From: Planctomycetes bacterium syqfu
GTDB lineage: Bacteria; Planctomycetota; Phycisphaerae; Phycisphaerales; Phycisphaeraceae
Assembly (NCBI GenBank): GCA_020974905.1
Contig: CP087563.1
Location: 4,588,001-4,652,000, forward strand
Direction of reading: 5' to 3'
DNA length: 64,000 nucleotides
The notes under the pieces were generated by a model. That model saw only the letters and a program-made list of their open reading frames with translations. It was not told the DNA's origin and searched no databases. Within the stretch, counting starts at the first letter, position 1; each line of letters starts with the position of its first letter. Shown piece by piece: positions 34,120-43,425 of the stretch. The position numbers and the translations under genes are program-made.

Positions 34120-34581
34120 TCAAATACAACCATTTGATTGTTTCAGATGTTTTTGCAGGATCACTTTGAGAACCTGATTGCGATCATGCATCGTGCCAAT
34201 GATGCCAAAACCGGCCTTGAGATTGGTAATAAGCATCGCATGATTGTTTCCTTCGGTCAGCGTGTTGATGTAGTGAAAGCCATGAGCGATACACCATTGA
34301 TGTTGCTGTTCAATCAATCGACCTGCAATGCCTTGGCGACGATGCGTCAGAATCACGCCCCCGATCCAGCTTTCAAAATAGTATTGGCGAATCTGGTAGC
34401 CGATTTTATAGCCAACAAGTTGATTCCCGCCGTAAGCAAGGCAACTCAGAATATTGTGTTGATGTTTGAGATGTGAGACCAGAGCGTCACGCGGGATCGG
34501 CTCAATGGCATCAGCAGCATGGCAGATCGCATCCAGATGCTGTTCAGGAAAACCTTCGACTAAGATGTAATCAATTGACAT
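34120..34581 (-). CDS. GNAT-family N-acetyltransferase
   Basis: 153 residues from ATG 34581, where GGGGGGGTGGCG provides a binding site; longer in-frame readings run into the repeat at 34612. The acetyl-CoA binding motif A is ILTHRRQGIAGRLIEQQHQW and motif B follows in INTLTEGNNHAMLITNLKAGFG. GNAT enzymes acetylate amines on small molecules or proteins; the substrate is unknown. The gene and an adjacent palindrome are enclosed by inverted copies of a repeat, so it could have moved as a unit. Confidence 0.82.
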   Translation of the reverse strand: MSIDYILVEGFPEQHLDAICHAADAIEPIPRDALVSHLKHQHNILSCLAYGGNQLVGYKIGYQIRQYYFESWIGGVILTHRRQGIAGRLIEQQHQWCIAHGFHYINTLTEGNNHAMLITNLKAGFGIIGTMHDRNQVLKVILQKHLKQSNGCI

Positions 34582-34611
34582 CGCCACCCCCCCGAATCCA
34601 TCTCTCTCCGG

Positions 34612-34626
34612 CCTTGGCGGTTCAAA
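34612..34626. repeat. TTGAACCGCCAAG repeat, right arm
   Basis: CCTTGGCGGTTCAAA is the inverse of 33972-33986. The bases that follow (CCTCAGCGTTCTCTGCGG at about 34640) belong to the same kind of quasi-repeat. It lies between dnaA and the acetyltransferase gene. Confidence 0.5.
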
Positions 34627-34699
34627 CAAAATCTCTCTTACCTCAGCGTTCTCTGCGGTAAAAAATGTCTTGAATCGAATCACCAAACAGCTGAAAAAC

Positions 34700-36142
34700 T
34701 CAGCCTTCGCTGCCCTGGGTGAACATCTGCTCAACCGCCTGGACCTGTTGGGCGAAGACGGCTTCGATGCTCATGCGTTGTTCGACGGTGCGGATGGAGT
34801 GCATCACGGTGGTGTGATCGCGACCGCCGAAGTAGCCACCGATTTCTTCAAGACTGAAGCGCGTGTGTTTGCGGGCAAGCCACATGCAGATCTGGCGGGG
34901 TTCGGTGATGGATTTGTGACGACGCTTGGATTGCAGATCACCAAGACGGACATTGTAGTACCGCGTGACAGCATCGATGATGACCTGCAGCGTGATTTGC
35001 GTTTTGCCTGCAACAGGTTCCTGTTCACCGAGTGCTTTGCGTGCTAATGCAAGGTCGATCTGCTTGTTTTGCAGGGCTGCATGTCCCTGGATGGTGGTGA
35101 TTGCACCTTCCATCTCACGGGCGTTGGAGTCGATGCGCGTTGCGATGTAGCAGATCACGTCATCGGAAATCTCAAGCCCGCGCACCTGTGCTTTGGCGCG
35201 GACAATGGCTAAGCGTGTTTCATAGTCCGGCTTGGCAACACTGGTCACCAGGCCCCAACCAAAACGGCTGACCAGTCGCTCTTCAAGTTGCGGTATCTCC
35301 GACGGCGCGCGGTCCGAGGAAAGCACGATCTGTTTGGAGTTCTGATACAACGCGTTAAACGTGTGGAAGAACTCTTCCTGCGAGCGATCACGGTTGGTCA
35401 GGAATTGAATGTCATCAATGACCAGCAGGTCCACGTGACGATAGCGGTCGCGGAAGGTCGACATTTGACCTTTCTGCACGCAGTCAAGGAACTGGTTGAC
35501 GAACGTTTCACAGGACAGGTAACAAATCCGCGCGCCCGGATTGTCATACAGGACTTTCTGACAGATGGCCTGAAGCAGGTGCGTTTTGCCAAGGCCGACA
35601 CCGCCGTGAATGAACAGCGGATTGTAGGCATTGCCCAACTGGTTGGCGACAGCGGTTGCTGCAGCGTAAGCCAGGTCATTACCCGGGCCGGTGACGAAGT
35701 TTTCAAAACTGTAGTCAGGGCTGAGTACCTGTTCGTCTTCGAAGACGGCATGTGAGTTTGAATGCGGTGTTGCTGATTCAATTGTCCGTGAGGGTGCAGG
35801 CGCAGGTTGGGGAGGCGTTGTGGGTGTCTGAATAGTGCTTGACTGCGGAGTAGCAGGCGTAGCCGCTTCGCGGACGGTCATCTGCGAGGGCATGGCATCG
35901 GGCGTGACAAATTGCACCGCGACCAACGCGCCGGTTGCTGCCTGGGCGGCCTCATTGAATTGTTCACGACACTGGCGCTGGAGATAGTTTTTCTGGATCG
36001 CGTTGTCCGTGTGGATGGTCAGTAAACCACCTTCAAGACCGACAGGTTCCAGGTCGTCAAACCATTGCCTGCAAATCGGAGCGTGACGTTTGCGCAAGTG
36101 CTCTATCATGTCGCGCCACAGCGCGGTATCGAGTTTCGTCAT
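34700..36142 (-). CDS. dnaA: Chromosomal replication initiator DnaA
   Basis: 480 residues from ATG 36142 (GGGATG upstream). Domain I is about 1-85 and the proline/threonine-rich linker (domain II) about 95-150. The AAA+ domain III has Walker A GGVGLGKTHLL, Walker B LLVIDDIQFL, and the SSDRAPSEIPQLEERLVSRF sensor region. Domain IV ends with the box-binding GGRDHTTVMHSIRTVEQ. It opens the origin and loads the helicase. Neither dnaN nor rpmH is adjacent, and no DnaA boxes are evident next to the gene. A consensus promoter lies at 36276-36304. Confidence 0.97.
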   Translation of the reverse strand: MTKLDTALWRDMIEHLRKRHAPICRQWFDDLEPVGLEGGLLTIHTDNAIQKNYLQRQCREQFNEAAQAATGALVAVQFVTPDAMPSQMTVREAATPATPQSSTIQTPTTPPQPAPAPSRTIESATPHSNSHAVFEDEQVLSPDYSFENFVTGPGNDLAYAAATAVANQLGNAYNPLFIHGGVGLGKTHLLQAICQKVLYDNPGARICYLSCETFVNQFLDCVQKGQMSTFRDRYRHVDLLVIDDIQFLTNRDRSQEEFFHTFNALYQNSKQIVLSSDRAPSEIPQLEERLVSRFGWGLVTSVAKPDYETRLAIVRAKAQVRGLEISDDVICYIATRIDSNAREMEGAITTIQGHAALQNKQIDLALARKALGEQEPVAGKTQITLQVIIDAVTRYYNVRLGDLQSKRRHKSITEPRQICMWLARKHTRFSLEEIGGYFGGRDHTTVMHSIRTVEQRMSIEAVFAQQVQAVEQMFTQGSEG

Positions 36143-36275
36143 AGCATCCCAACCTGATGCGTTAAAAAATGTCCGTACCAAAACCCCTGGCCGGAAATCA
36201 ATCGGGGATCAATGTCATCCCTGACACCCTCCATCGTCAACCGATGAAATGTTCTACAAATCCACCAAGTGATAC

Positions 36276-36304
36276 ACAATAAGGCGCGGATTGTCTCGTG
36301 TCAA
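36276..36304 (-). promoter_or_regulatory. Sigma-70 promoter of dnaA
   Basis: Minus strand: TTGACA (36299-36304), a 17-bp spacer and TATTGT (36276-36281). The start would lie near 36269, giving a 5' leader of about 125 nt before ATG 36142. Confidence 0.7.
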
Positions 36305-36463
36305 TGAAGTAAAAATAACACGGTAAAACCAGTGTGTTTCGCTTGACAGGATTTGACAAATAGTGTTGGACAAAAGTCGACAAGCCTGATCGTGATTCAC
36401 CGGTTTAATGACTTGTGGGGTGTGTTGGATTGGGTTTTTGAAGTTCAAACGATGCATCTCTAC

Positions 36464-36558
36464 CTTCCGTCTCTCCTGCGCAGGCGGGAGTCCAGTGGAG
36501 CTTGTAATAAGCGCACAGTATGCCACTGGACTCCCGCCTGCGCAGGAATGACGGAAGC
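36464..36558. repeat. CCGTC-TCCCGC palindromic element, copy 1
   Basis: Left arm CTTCCGTCTCTCCTGCGCAG then GCGGGAGTCCAGTGG. The right arm is its inverse with few mismatches; the loop is about 25 bp. A second copy is at 54661-54762. The surrounding gap 36305-36628 holds no gene. Confidence 0.8.
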
Positions 36559-36628
36559 CAAACTCGCTGGATTACGGATGGTGTTGCATTGTGTCATTAT
36601 TGGCGTTGGTGGGATGATGCCTGCCGGT

Positions 36629-37474
36629 TTACAGGAACTGCCAATTCATGTGATACACGCAGTATGCCCATAGCAGCGCATTGGTCAGACCGTGTGCCCA
36701 GACCACCGGCCCCAAACCTTTGTCACGTGTTAAACGCAGCACCACAATGTAAATCAAACTACACATCACCGCACCCGGCCAATCACGCATGCCGTGCCCG
36801 ATGGTGAAGACCAATGTCGAAAGCACAATGCCGGTGACGCTGATCACGCCCAACGGGGTTTGGTTGAACATCCGCGCAAAGGGTTGGTCATGGGCGTCGG
36901 CACGCTTGGCAATCGAGGTGTGCATCAACCATTCGCCGATCACCGGCAAGTCCTGTCCCCACTGCACCAGTCCCACCACAAATTGTCTGAAACTGTTAAA
37001 ACTCCGCAAAAGCAGTGAACGGACAAACAACTCTTCGAACAACGGCACCAGCAAACTCATGCCAACCAAACGCAACCCCAAGCTCACCCAACGCACCGTC
37101 GGTGACATGCGATCAAACAAATGTGTTGGACCTTGATCAGGCGCGCCAAAGCGATCGGGAAACAACTTGATCATCCACAAACCAAGCCCGATCCAGATCA
37201 CGCAGACAACAATGCCGGCAGGGACAGCAAGCCAGTGAAACTTCAGATTCAGTTCAGGTGTCAACCGACGGTAACGCCAAAGCAATCCGCCGACGATCAG
37301 GCATTGAATGCTGTAGAGGATCGGGTAAATGTCGGGCATGCGATCCGTTGCCAACGCGATCAACGGCAGCAGTGCGACATAAATCACATAAGGCACCAAC
37401 CGCGGATGCCAGGGATGATCCGACATCCACGCATCAAGTCCTTTAGGCTCGGAGTTGGCAGGCGGTTGGTTCAT
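36629..37474 (-). CDS. CPBP-family intramembrane metalloprotease
   Basis: 281 residues, about eight hydrophobic helices. The CAAX-protease/bacteriocin-processing (CPBP) motifs are seen: FEELFVRSLLLR (EExxxR), VFTIGHGMRD (H in motif 2) and VVWAHGLTNALL (HxxxN). The N-terminus WHPRLVPYVIYVALLPLIA resembles the CPBP subgroup found with exosortase/PEP-CTERM systems, but no exosortase is in the window, so that link is tentative. The substrate is unknown. Confidence 0.82.
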   Translation of the reverse strand: MNQPPANSEPKGLDAWMSDHPWHPRLVPYVIYVALLPLIALATDRMPDIYPILYSIQCLIVGGLLWRYRRLTPELNLKFHWLAVPAGIVVCVIWIGLGLWMIKLFPDRFGAPDQGPTHLFDRMSPTVRWVSLGLRLVGMSLLVPLFEELFVRSLLLRSFNSFRQFVVGLVQWGQDLPVIGEWLMHTSIAKRADAHDQPFARMFNQTPLGVISVTGIVLSTLVFTIGHGMRDWPGAVMCSLIYIVVLRLTRDKGLGPVVWAHGLTNALLWAYCVYHMNWQFL

Positions 37475-37576
37475 GCGTCGTTCGTGCTTATGTTAAACCC
37501 GGAAGTTGATTGACGCATTATGCATACTTCGCGTGTGTTTTGAAACCGTGATCATGACCTGGATGACAGATCCTCA

Positions 37577-37610
37577 TAAAAAACCCGTGCCCAGAGTCGG
37601 ACACGGGTTT
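37577..37610 (-). terminator. Terminator of the three-pseudopilin operon
   Basis: AAACCCGTG (37581-37589) pairs with CACGGGTTT (37602-37610), and the minus-strand continuation is TTTTTTATGAGG. It lies 30 bp beyond the last pseudopilin stop. Confidence 0.8.
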
Positions 37611-37639
37611 GCAGTGGTCAGTTGTCGTTGGTCAATGGT

Positions 37640-38374
37640 TTAATGCAGATTGAAGTTGTTGATGTCTTTGTCGTCAGACAGATCGGTGATGTTTTCGATG
37701 ATGGCCTCGGCTCGGTAGTACTTGACGTGGCCGTCAGCAAAGAGGATGGGCGTGCCTTCGCCTTTGTGACGCCAGATGTCGAATTGGGTGGTCGACCCGA
37801 CATTGGCCACGCTGCTTAAATGCCAGTCTGTGGCATGTGAGACATGGATTTTAATCGAGGGTTGCGGGATAGCCAGGAAAGGTCTTGGATCGCCCCATTG
37901 GTAGGGATTCCCCCAGCCGGAGATTTCGGTCATGTAGATGGATTCAGCAAGCATGTCCCCACCCCAGGGCGATGCATTTTCATTGTTAAACGGGCAGGTC
38001 CAGACACTGTTGGCCATGATTTCATATTTCTGTTTGTAGGCTCCCCACCAGGAGTCCGACGATTTTTCGCCAGCCCATTCGTCCATGCCGGTGTACGGGC
38101 CAATGCAGTTCCACATGCCATAGCTCTTGGCGGTTTTCCATGGGTTGGTTGACCGATTTTGATTCAGCGGTGGCAGGTAGTCTTTATTGTCCGCCATGTA
38201 CATGGCAAAGCCCAGGCCGATTTGTTTCATACTCGACATGCACTTGCTGGTCCATGCTGATTGGCGTGCTTTACCCAGTGCCGGGAGCAAAATAGAGATC
38301 AGCAGTGAGACGATGGAAATCACCACCAACAGTTCAATGAGGGTGAATGCGTGATGTGATTTTCGTGCGTTCAT
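37640..38374 (-). CDS. Prepilin-type protein, third in the GntR-linked operon
   Basis: 244 residues from ATG 38374 (TGGGAA site upstream). Prepilin site [12 protein letters not shown], hydrophobic helix to ILLPALGKARQ, then [30 protein letters not shown], and the C-terminal GTPILFADGHVKYY, the H-x9-DG-type end of planctomycete pseudopilin relatives. It closely resembles the next two genes upstream in the operon. The ITDLSDDKDINNFNL end is shared by all three. It may be a structural or adhesive subunit; no assembly genes are adjacent. Confidence 0.85.
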   Translation of the reverse strand: MNARKSHHAFTLIELLVVISIVSLLISILLPALGKARQSAWTSKCMSSMKQIGLGFAMYMADNKDYLPPLNQNRSTNPWKTAKSYGMWNCIGPYTGMDEWAGEKSSDSWWGAYKQKYEIMANSVWTCPFNNENASPWGGDMLAESIYMTEISGWGNPYQWGDPRPFLAIPQPSIKIHVSHATDWHLSSVANVGSTTQFDIWRHKGEGTPILFADGHVKYYRAEAIIENITDLSDDKDINNFNLH

Positions 38375-38520
38375 TTTATTTCCCATCAAAGCATGGAAGA
38401 TTCAAGACACGTTCAGGCGCAATCGCCAAAAAAGATGCATGACGATCTTGCACAGGTTCCATTAAAATTGTTGCCAGTCGTCTGTGTGTACTTCCCAATA
38501 CAAACAGGCTCAATGATCAA

Positions 38521-39240
38521 TCAGTGAAGATTGAAGTTGCCGATATCTTTGTCATCACTTAAGTCAGTGATGTTGTCAATGACATCCTGCGCGTTGTAGA
38601 ACTTGGCGTGACCGTCTGCAAAAAGAATGGGGGTCCCGGTCTTGTGTCGGTAGAGATCAAATTGTGTGGTCACCCCCACGTTGGCCACACTGCTCAGATG
38701 CCAATCGTTGGCATGAGACAGGTGAATTTTTACAGACGGCTGGGGGATGGCAACAAACGGTCGGGGATAGCCCATTGGTCCAGGGGATTTCCAGCCGGCG
38801 AGCTCAGTCATGTACAAAGACTCAGCAATGGTGCGCTTCCAGGGATGCGAATCCGGATGATCAAAATTGCAGGACCAGACCGAGTTGGCCATCGTCCCGT
38901 ACTTGCGTTTGTATTTACCCCAGTCAGTGTAGACTCTGGTCCATTGGTCAAACCCGGTGTACGGGCCGATGCAGTTCCACATGCCAAAGTCTTTGGGCGT
39001 CTTATCAGCAGAGTTGGCGCGTGCCTGATTCAACGGTGGCAGATAGTCCTTGTTGTCCGCCATGTAGCCATAGAACCCCAGGCTGATCTGCTTGAAGTTG
39101 GACAGGCATTTGGCGGTCCATGATGCTTCTCGCGCTTTAGCCAAAGCCGGCAGGAGAATGGCGATGAGCAATGCCACAATGGATATCACCACCAGTAACT
39201 CGATGAGTGTAAATGCCTGTTTTGTGTGTTGGGCTTTCAT
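38521..39240 (-). CDS. Prepilin-type protein, second in the GntR-linked operon
   Basis: 239 residues. [33 protein letters not shown] gives a short basic leader and the prepilin peptidase site. The body keeps [55 protein letters not shown] and TPILFADGHAKFY. GAAGGTG precedes the ATG. Overall similarity to its two neighbours is high from end to end, which points to tandem duplication. Confidence 0.85.
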   Translation of the reverse strand: MKAQHTKQAFTLIELLVVISIVALLIAILLPALAKAREASWTAKCLSNFKQISLGFYGYMADNKDYLPPLNQARANSADKTPKDFGMWNCIGPYTGFDQWTRVYTDWGKYKRKYGTMANSVWSCNFDHPDSHPWKRTIAESLYMTELAGWKSPGPMGYPRPFVAIPQPSVKIHLSHANDWHLSSVANVGVTTQFDLYRHKTGTPILFADGHAKFYNAQDVIDNITDLSDDKDIGNFNLH

Positions 39241-39285
39241 GGTTATTCACCTTCAATGATGCTATTTGAAAACAGGTCAAACCAT

Positions 39286-40008
39286 TTACCGCAGATTAAA
39301 ATTGCCGATATCTTTGTCATCAGCCAGGTCCGTCAGGTTATTGATGACCGCATCGGGGCTGTAGAACGTGACATGTCCATCGGCAAAGGAGACGGGGGTT
39401 CCATCTTCGTGTCGCCACAGATCAAAGGCAGCGGTCGAGCCGACATACGAACGTCGACTCAGGTGGTAGCTGCCGGTGGTATGAGCGATATGCACTTTGA
39501 TTGAAGGCTGGGGGATGTCCGGGAAAAATCGTGGGTCGGCCCATTGTCGAGCGTCCCAGCCTGAGACCTTGGTCATGTACACCGATTCACCATAGGTGTC
39601 ATTAAAGGGATGCGAGTTGGGGTCGTTGAACTGGCAGGCCCAGATGGTCCGGGCAAACTTTTCATATTTCTGTTTGTAGGCACCCCAGTAGGAGTTGGAG
39701 GACTTTTCGCCACGCCATTGTTCAACGCCCGTGTACGGACCGATGCAGTTCCACATGCCGTACTGCTTGTTGGTCTTCCAGGGCTTGTTGGATTTTTCCT
39801 GATTGACCGGTGGCATGTAATCCTGGAAGTCGGTCATGTACATCACAAAGCCGATGCTGATCTGTTTGAGATTGGACATGCATTTGGATGTGTAGGCTGA
39901 CTTGCGCGCCTGAGCCAAAGCAGGCAGCAGGATGGCAATCAGCAAAGCGACAATGGAAATCACAACCAGTAACTCGATGAGCGTAAACCCTGTGGAGCGC
40001 GCTTTCAT
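39286..40008 (-). CDS. Prepilin-type protein, first in the GntR-linked operon
   Basis: 240 residues from ATG 40008, which has an ideal GGAGGT site and overlaps the regulator's stop by 4 bp. [18 protein letters not shown] is a classic prepilin start. The body parallels the other two ([56 protein letters not shown]). The overlap shows that this gene and the regulator are translated from one message. Confidence 0.87.
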   Translation of the reverse strand: MKARSTGFTLIELLVVISIVALLIAILLPALAQARKSAYTSKCMSNLKQISIGFVMYMTDFQDYMPPVNQEKSNKPWKTNKQYGMWNCIGPYTGVEQWRGEKSSNSYWGAYKQKYEKFARTIWACQFNDPNSHPFNDTYGESVYMTKVSGWDARQWADPRFFPDIPQPSIKVHIAHTTGSYHLSRRSYVGSTAAFDLWRHEDGTPVSFADGHVTFYSPDAVINNLTDLADDKDIGNFNLR

Positions 40009-41180
40009 TGAGATACCTCCGAAGATGTTGTTTCGGCGGAAGTCTCCAACAGTCCCAATTGACTGAGTAATGCATCTAATTTGTTTCCCAACCGTTTCTG
40101 AGCCCCGCATGTCTGACGGACATGCAGATACAACGGCGGACTCTGCGTGGATTGGTCGGTCTTGTTTTTCGCCAAGGCCAGGGCGTGTCGCAACAACCAG
40201 TGAGCGACATATTCATACCGTGTGTAAAACGAACTGAGTGGCGGATCAGAATGCAGGGCGGCTTCGGTGTCGTTATAGCCCAGAATTGCAAAATCATCCG
40301 GGGCGCTGCGTCCGAGCTTGTGCATGGCGGTGAGTAAACGGATCGCATGCGTATCGTCATAAGCAATGATCGCCAGGTTCGGGCATAGTGGTTGAAGCTC
40401 GGCTGCGAGCTTGTCCATGGCCGCTGAGCCGGACTTGACCAGGTGACTGCGGAAATCAGAGAGCCCATATCGGCAGACGAAGTTGGTGTAACCCATCATC
40501 TTCCGCTGCAAGATCGTATCCTCCGGACTCACCGGGCCGACGAAGGCAATTTGTTTGTAACCAAGCTCACTGAAATAAGCACCAGCCGATTCCACACATT
40601 GCTGGGTCGTCTGACCAAAGAGCGTTGGTCGTTCAAAACAATATTCTTCCAATCCCGGTAACAACACCGGCACGCAAATCGGCAACGCCGCCTGTTTGAC
40701 CAACTTTGCCAAATCGTCGGATTGCTCCCAGGGCAGCCAGGGAACGATCACGCTAGCGCAGCCCTCGCGGGTCAATTCGTTGATCTGTGCATCCGCCTGA
40801 CGCCCGAACTGGTCCACCATCTTGGTCACCAGGTTCACGCCACGCTGACGCGCTTCCTCGGTGAGCAGGCCGGCAATCCGCAAGCCGTAGGCATCGCCCT
40901 TGGCATGAAGCAGCAGTCCGACCCGATCCTGCTGGCCGGTTGTGGCGTTATTCGCCGCATCGGCTACAAATGTGCCACTACCCGTCCGTTTGACCACGCG
41001 ACCTTCCTGGCTCAGCAGGTTCAACGCCTTGCGAACCGTCAAGAAACTGCAGCCCAGCTGTGAGGCCAAGTCTCTTTCGGACGGCAGCTTATCGCCACTA
41101 TCGAGCGTCTGGATCAGCTGGTCAAGATGGTCCTTGATCAACATGTACTTGAGTTGGGGTGTGGAACTGATAAGTGACAT
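40005..41180 (-). CDS. GntR-type regulator with LacI-like sugar-sensor domain (AraR-like architecture)
   Basis: 391 residues. The N-terminal winged helix is of GntR type ([41 protein letters not shown]...RTGSGTFVA split over about 17-72). Residues about 85-345 form a type I periplasmic-binding-protein fold ([45 protein letters not shown]). This fusion is the AraR-like sugar-responsive architecture. Promoter and operator overlap at 41187-41222, so autoregulation is likely. It heads an operon with three pseudopilins, with which it overlaps by 4 bp. Confidence 0.9.
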   Translation of the reverse strand: MSLISSTPQLKYMLIKDHLDQLIQTLDSGDKLPSERDLASQLGCSFLTVRKALNLLSQEGRVVKRTGSGTFVADAANNATTGQQDRVGLLLHAKGDAYGLRIAGLLTEEARQRGVNLVTKMVDQFGRQADAQINELTREGCASVIVPWLPWEQSDDLAKLVKQAALPICVPVLLPGLEEYCFERPTLFGQTTQQCVESAGAYFSELGYKQIAFVGPVSPEDTILQRKMMGYTNFVCRYGLSDFRSHLVKSGSAAMDKLAAELQPLCPNLAIIAYDDTHAIRLLTAMHKLGRSAPDDFAILGYNDTEAALHSDPPLSSFYTRYEYVAHWLLRHALALAKNKTDQSTQSPPLYLHVRQTCGAQKRLGNKLDALLSQLGLLETSAETTSSEVSQ

Positions 41181-41186
41181 ATGAAT

Positions 41187-41222
41187 ACAATAGGACTAGC
41201 ATAGCACAAAGTCAATGCTATG
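41187..41222 (-). promoter_or_regulatory. Leaderless promoter with overlapping operator for the GntR/pseudopilin operon
   Basis: Minus strand: TTGACT (41210-41215), 17-bp spacer, TATTGT (41187-41192), then only 6 nt to ATG 41180. An inverted repeat, CATAGC (41200-41205) and GCTATG (41217-41222), straddles the -35, as expected for an autorepressor site. The rest of the 542-bp gap to 41723 holds no gene I can support. Confidence 0.65.
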
Positions 41223-41722
41223 GTGTTGCATTTGTTTTGAGATGCGACTGTCTCTTTGTTTTGGAAGCCGAATGCCGACCGTGGCTGTCTTGGGATCGGG
41301 TGATGGACCGGGAAGTCAAATCGTTTTGTAAATCAAAATATACCATATAGAAAGGGGATTTTAAGATGGCTGGTCTGATGCGTCTCCGGTGATCAATCCT
41401 CTTGTGATACCATCCTGGACCGACAAGATTTTGTTGGCAAATGTTTCTCGAATCCTACTGGGTAGTATAGCAATGACATATCACAGAGCGCAAACACGCC
41501 TCGGCCAATGAATTTGAACAAATGTTCAAAATTTTAGCCAAACACCGGTGGTTATCAGGACTAAACCAAAGCGGTATGAGTTTGTAAGTTGAACAGTATT
41601 CAGCATTAAGATATTAACACGCTTTCCACGTACCAAACTTTATTACTTGCGTTTGAGGGGTTTGGTCGATACCGTTTGTGCTTGGCCGTACATCAGGGGG
41701 TCAGTACTTGCAGGGGCAATCA

Positions 41723-42040
41723 ATGGATCAAATGCTAAGTAAACTCGGAAAGCTCATGGCCTGGGGTAGCGTTGCGGCAATCGGCGTTGTCACCACGGGT
41801 CTGGCGATCTGGTTGATTCGAGAGCCCCAAATTACAGAAGGCACGCAATGGGCCGGCTTGATTCGTCATCCCGGTGTCATCATTGCAGCAGCGGCCATCA
41901 CCATCCTCCCGTGGTGGGCTATGGTCTTTTGTGCCTTGGATGCCGATCATCAACGTTCATCACAGTCAGACCGCAAGGGTCCAGTGGACTGGCTGAATGT
42001 CATGTTGGCTGATCGCAACCGACGTCACCGTAAATGGTGA
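41723..42040 (+). CDS. Small two-helix membrane protein
   Basis: 105 residues from ATG 41723 (CAGGGGC upstream). Two hydrophobic helices (MAWGSVAAIGVVTTGLAIWL and VIIAAAAITILPWWAMVFC) are joined by a short loop, with a basic cytosolic tail ending NRRHRKW. It precedes the kinase/PilZ gene by 133 bp, with a terminator between them, so it is a separate unit. Function unknown. Confidence 0.65.
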   Translation: MDQMLSKLGKLMAWGSVAAIGVVTTGLAIWLIREPQITEGTQWAGLIRHPGVIIAAAAITILPWWAMVFCALDADHQRSSQSDRKGPVDWLNVMLADRNRRHRKW

Positions 42041-42058
42041 GCATCCGCTTCTTTGACT

Positions 42059-42105
42059 TTCGAATTTTGCTGTATGGGGGGGCCTGTGCAGCAAAATTCG
42101 AATTT
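42059..42105 (+). terminator. Long hairpin terminator
   Basis: TTCGAATTTTGCTG (42059-42072) pairs perfectly with 42089-42102. A 16-nt G-rich loop separates the arms and a T-rich tail follows. Confidence 0.75.
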
Positions 42106-42173
42106 CATTTTCATCCCCACCTCACCTAATTTCACAATGCTATCCGGACGATGACATATTGTGAGGATATGTC

Positions 42174-43358
42174 ATGACGGCAATGCAAATGGATAACAGT
42201 CCACGTATCGGCAAAGCGGTTCAGTACTTGCGGGAATCTCTGAGTATCCCCAGCAAAGTCGAATGGATCGAAAAGGCGGTCGATCACCTGGTTGCTCCCA
42301 CCCAGATGTGGGGCATTTGTGACGAAGATCGCGCTTCCAGACTCACCATCGTGCTCACCGAAGCCCTGACTAACGCGGTCGTCCATGGCAATCTGGGCAT
42401 CAGCTCCGAACTCAAAGAGGATGGCGACGCCTTTGCCATCGAACTCTCCAAGCGATCGAGTATGCCCGATCTGGCTGCCAAACCCGTCCAAATTGATGCC
42501 GAATACGATGGCAACTCCGTCACCTGGACCATCACCGACCAGGGCAACGGCTTTGATGTCGAATCCTTCCTTGCCAAACTCGATGACGACGGCCCGGACC
42601 TGGATTTACTCTCCGGCCGGGGTGTCATGCTCATTCGTGCCTTTGTCGACGAAGTCTCCTGGGACCTGGAGGGTCGGCAGATTCGCTTTGCCATGAACCG
42701 GCCCGGAATCGAACGCCGCAAGCAACGCCGCCTGCAGACCCATCAGCCGGTCCGTGTCGCTCACTACGCAGACAACGGCAAGATCGACTGGGGCAAGGCA
42801 CTCGACGCCCTGACGCTCGACTTATCCTCCGGTGGTGCAAGCATGCTTCACCCGCCAGTGGAAAATGCCACGCGACTGATGATCGAAATCAATGGTCCAG
42901 AGGGCAAAATGTACATTCCTGCTGAAGTTTGCCGCACGCAGACCGTCGATGAAAACATGGTCCAGATCGGTTGCCGCTTCCTGGCACCGGGGCCCGATCA
43001 GCAAGGCGTCTACACCACGCTGGCTCAGCAGATCAAGGCACTGGAAAAACTCATCGCCCAACTCGAAAAGGTGCAGGACTCAGCAACGTTTGCTTCCATG
43101 CGATCCCACGCCCGTGCCGTCTTCACCGACCCGGTGATGATCGACACCCTCAACGGCGAAAAACTCCGCAAGGCCGTCGGCAGAGACCTCTCCAAGGGCG
43201 GTGTCTCCTTCATCGGCCAGTTTGAACTGGCACGCGGCACGCAAATCGGCATCACGCTCCAACACGGTGATGATCAACCCATCCGCGTCCTCGGTGTCAT
43301 CAAGCGTTGCAATCGACTGACCGGGAATCATTACGACTATGGTGTGAAATTTATTTGA
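42174..43358 (+). CDS. RsbW-like ATPase fused to two PilZ domains
   Basis: 394 residues; GAGGA precedes the ATG. Residues about 20-175 are a GHKL ATPase of the anti-sigma (RsbW/SpoIIAB) type: N-box EALTNAVVHGN (63-73), G1 DQGNGFD, and G2 SGRGVMLI. Then follow two PilZ-type regions: ERRKQRRLQTHQPVRV...LDLSSGGASMLHP, which matches the c-di-GMP-binding RxxxR and D/NxSxxG motifs, and a second (RAVGRDLSKGGVSFI) near 330-394 with DLSKGG. The combination suggests a kinase whose partner switching is controlled by c-di-GMP. The next gene is an RsbU-type phosphatase, its natural opponent. No sigma factor or STAS antagonist is adjacent. Confidence 0.85.
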   Translation: MTAMQMDNSPRIGKAVQYLRESLSIPSKVEWIEKAVDHLVAPTQMWGICDEDRASRLTIVLTEALTNAVVHGNLGISSELKEDGDAFAIELSKRSSMPDLAAKPVQIDAEYDGNSVTWTITDQGNGFDVESFLAKLDDDGPDLDLLSGRGVMLIRAFVDEVSWDLEGRQIRFAMNRPGIERRKQRRLQTHQPVRVAHYADNGKIDWGKALDALTLDLSSGGASMLHPPVENATRLMIEINGPEGKMYIPAEVCRTQTVDENMVQIGCRFLAPGPDQQGVYTTLAQQIKALEKLIAQLEKVQDSATFASMRSHARAVFTDPVMIDTLNGEKLRKAVGRDLSKGGVSFIGQFELARGTQIGITLQHGDDQPIRVLGVIKRCNRLTGNHYDYGVKFI

Positions 43359-43425
43359 CCCCGGTCCATTTATAACGTTTAAGAAAGATAGCTGCGACCT
43401 GATTGTTGCAGAGCAAATACAAACA

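Noticed and set aside
41367-41393. Eight-codon leader peptide after AAGGGG in the gap before 41723
   Set aside because: Too short to support and no attenuator hairpin or related structural gene nearby.
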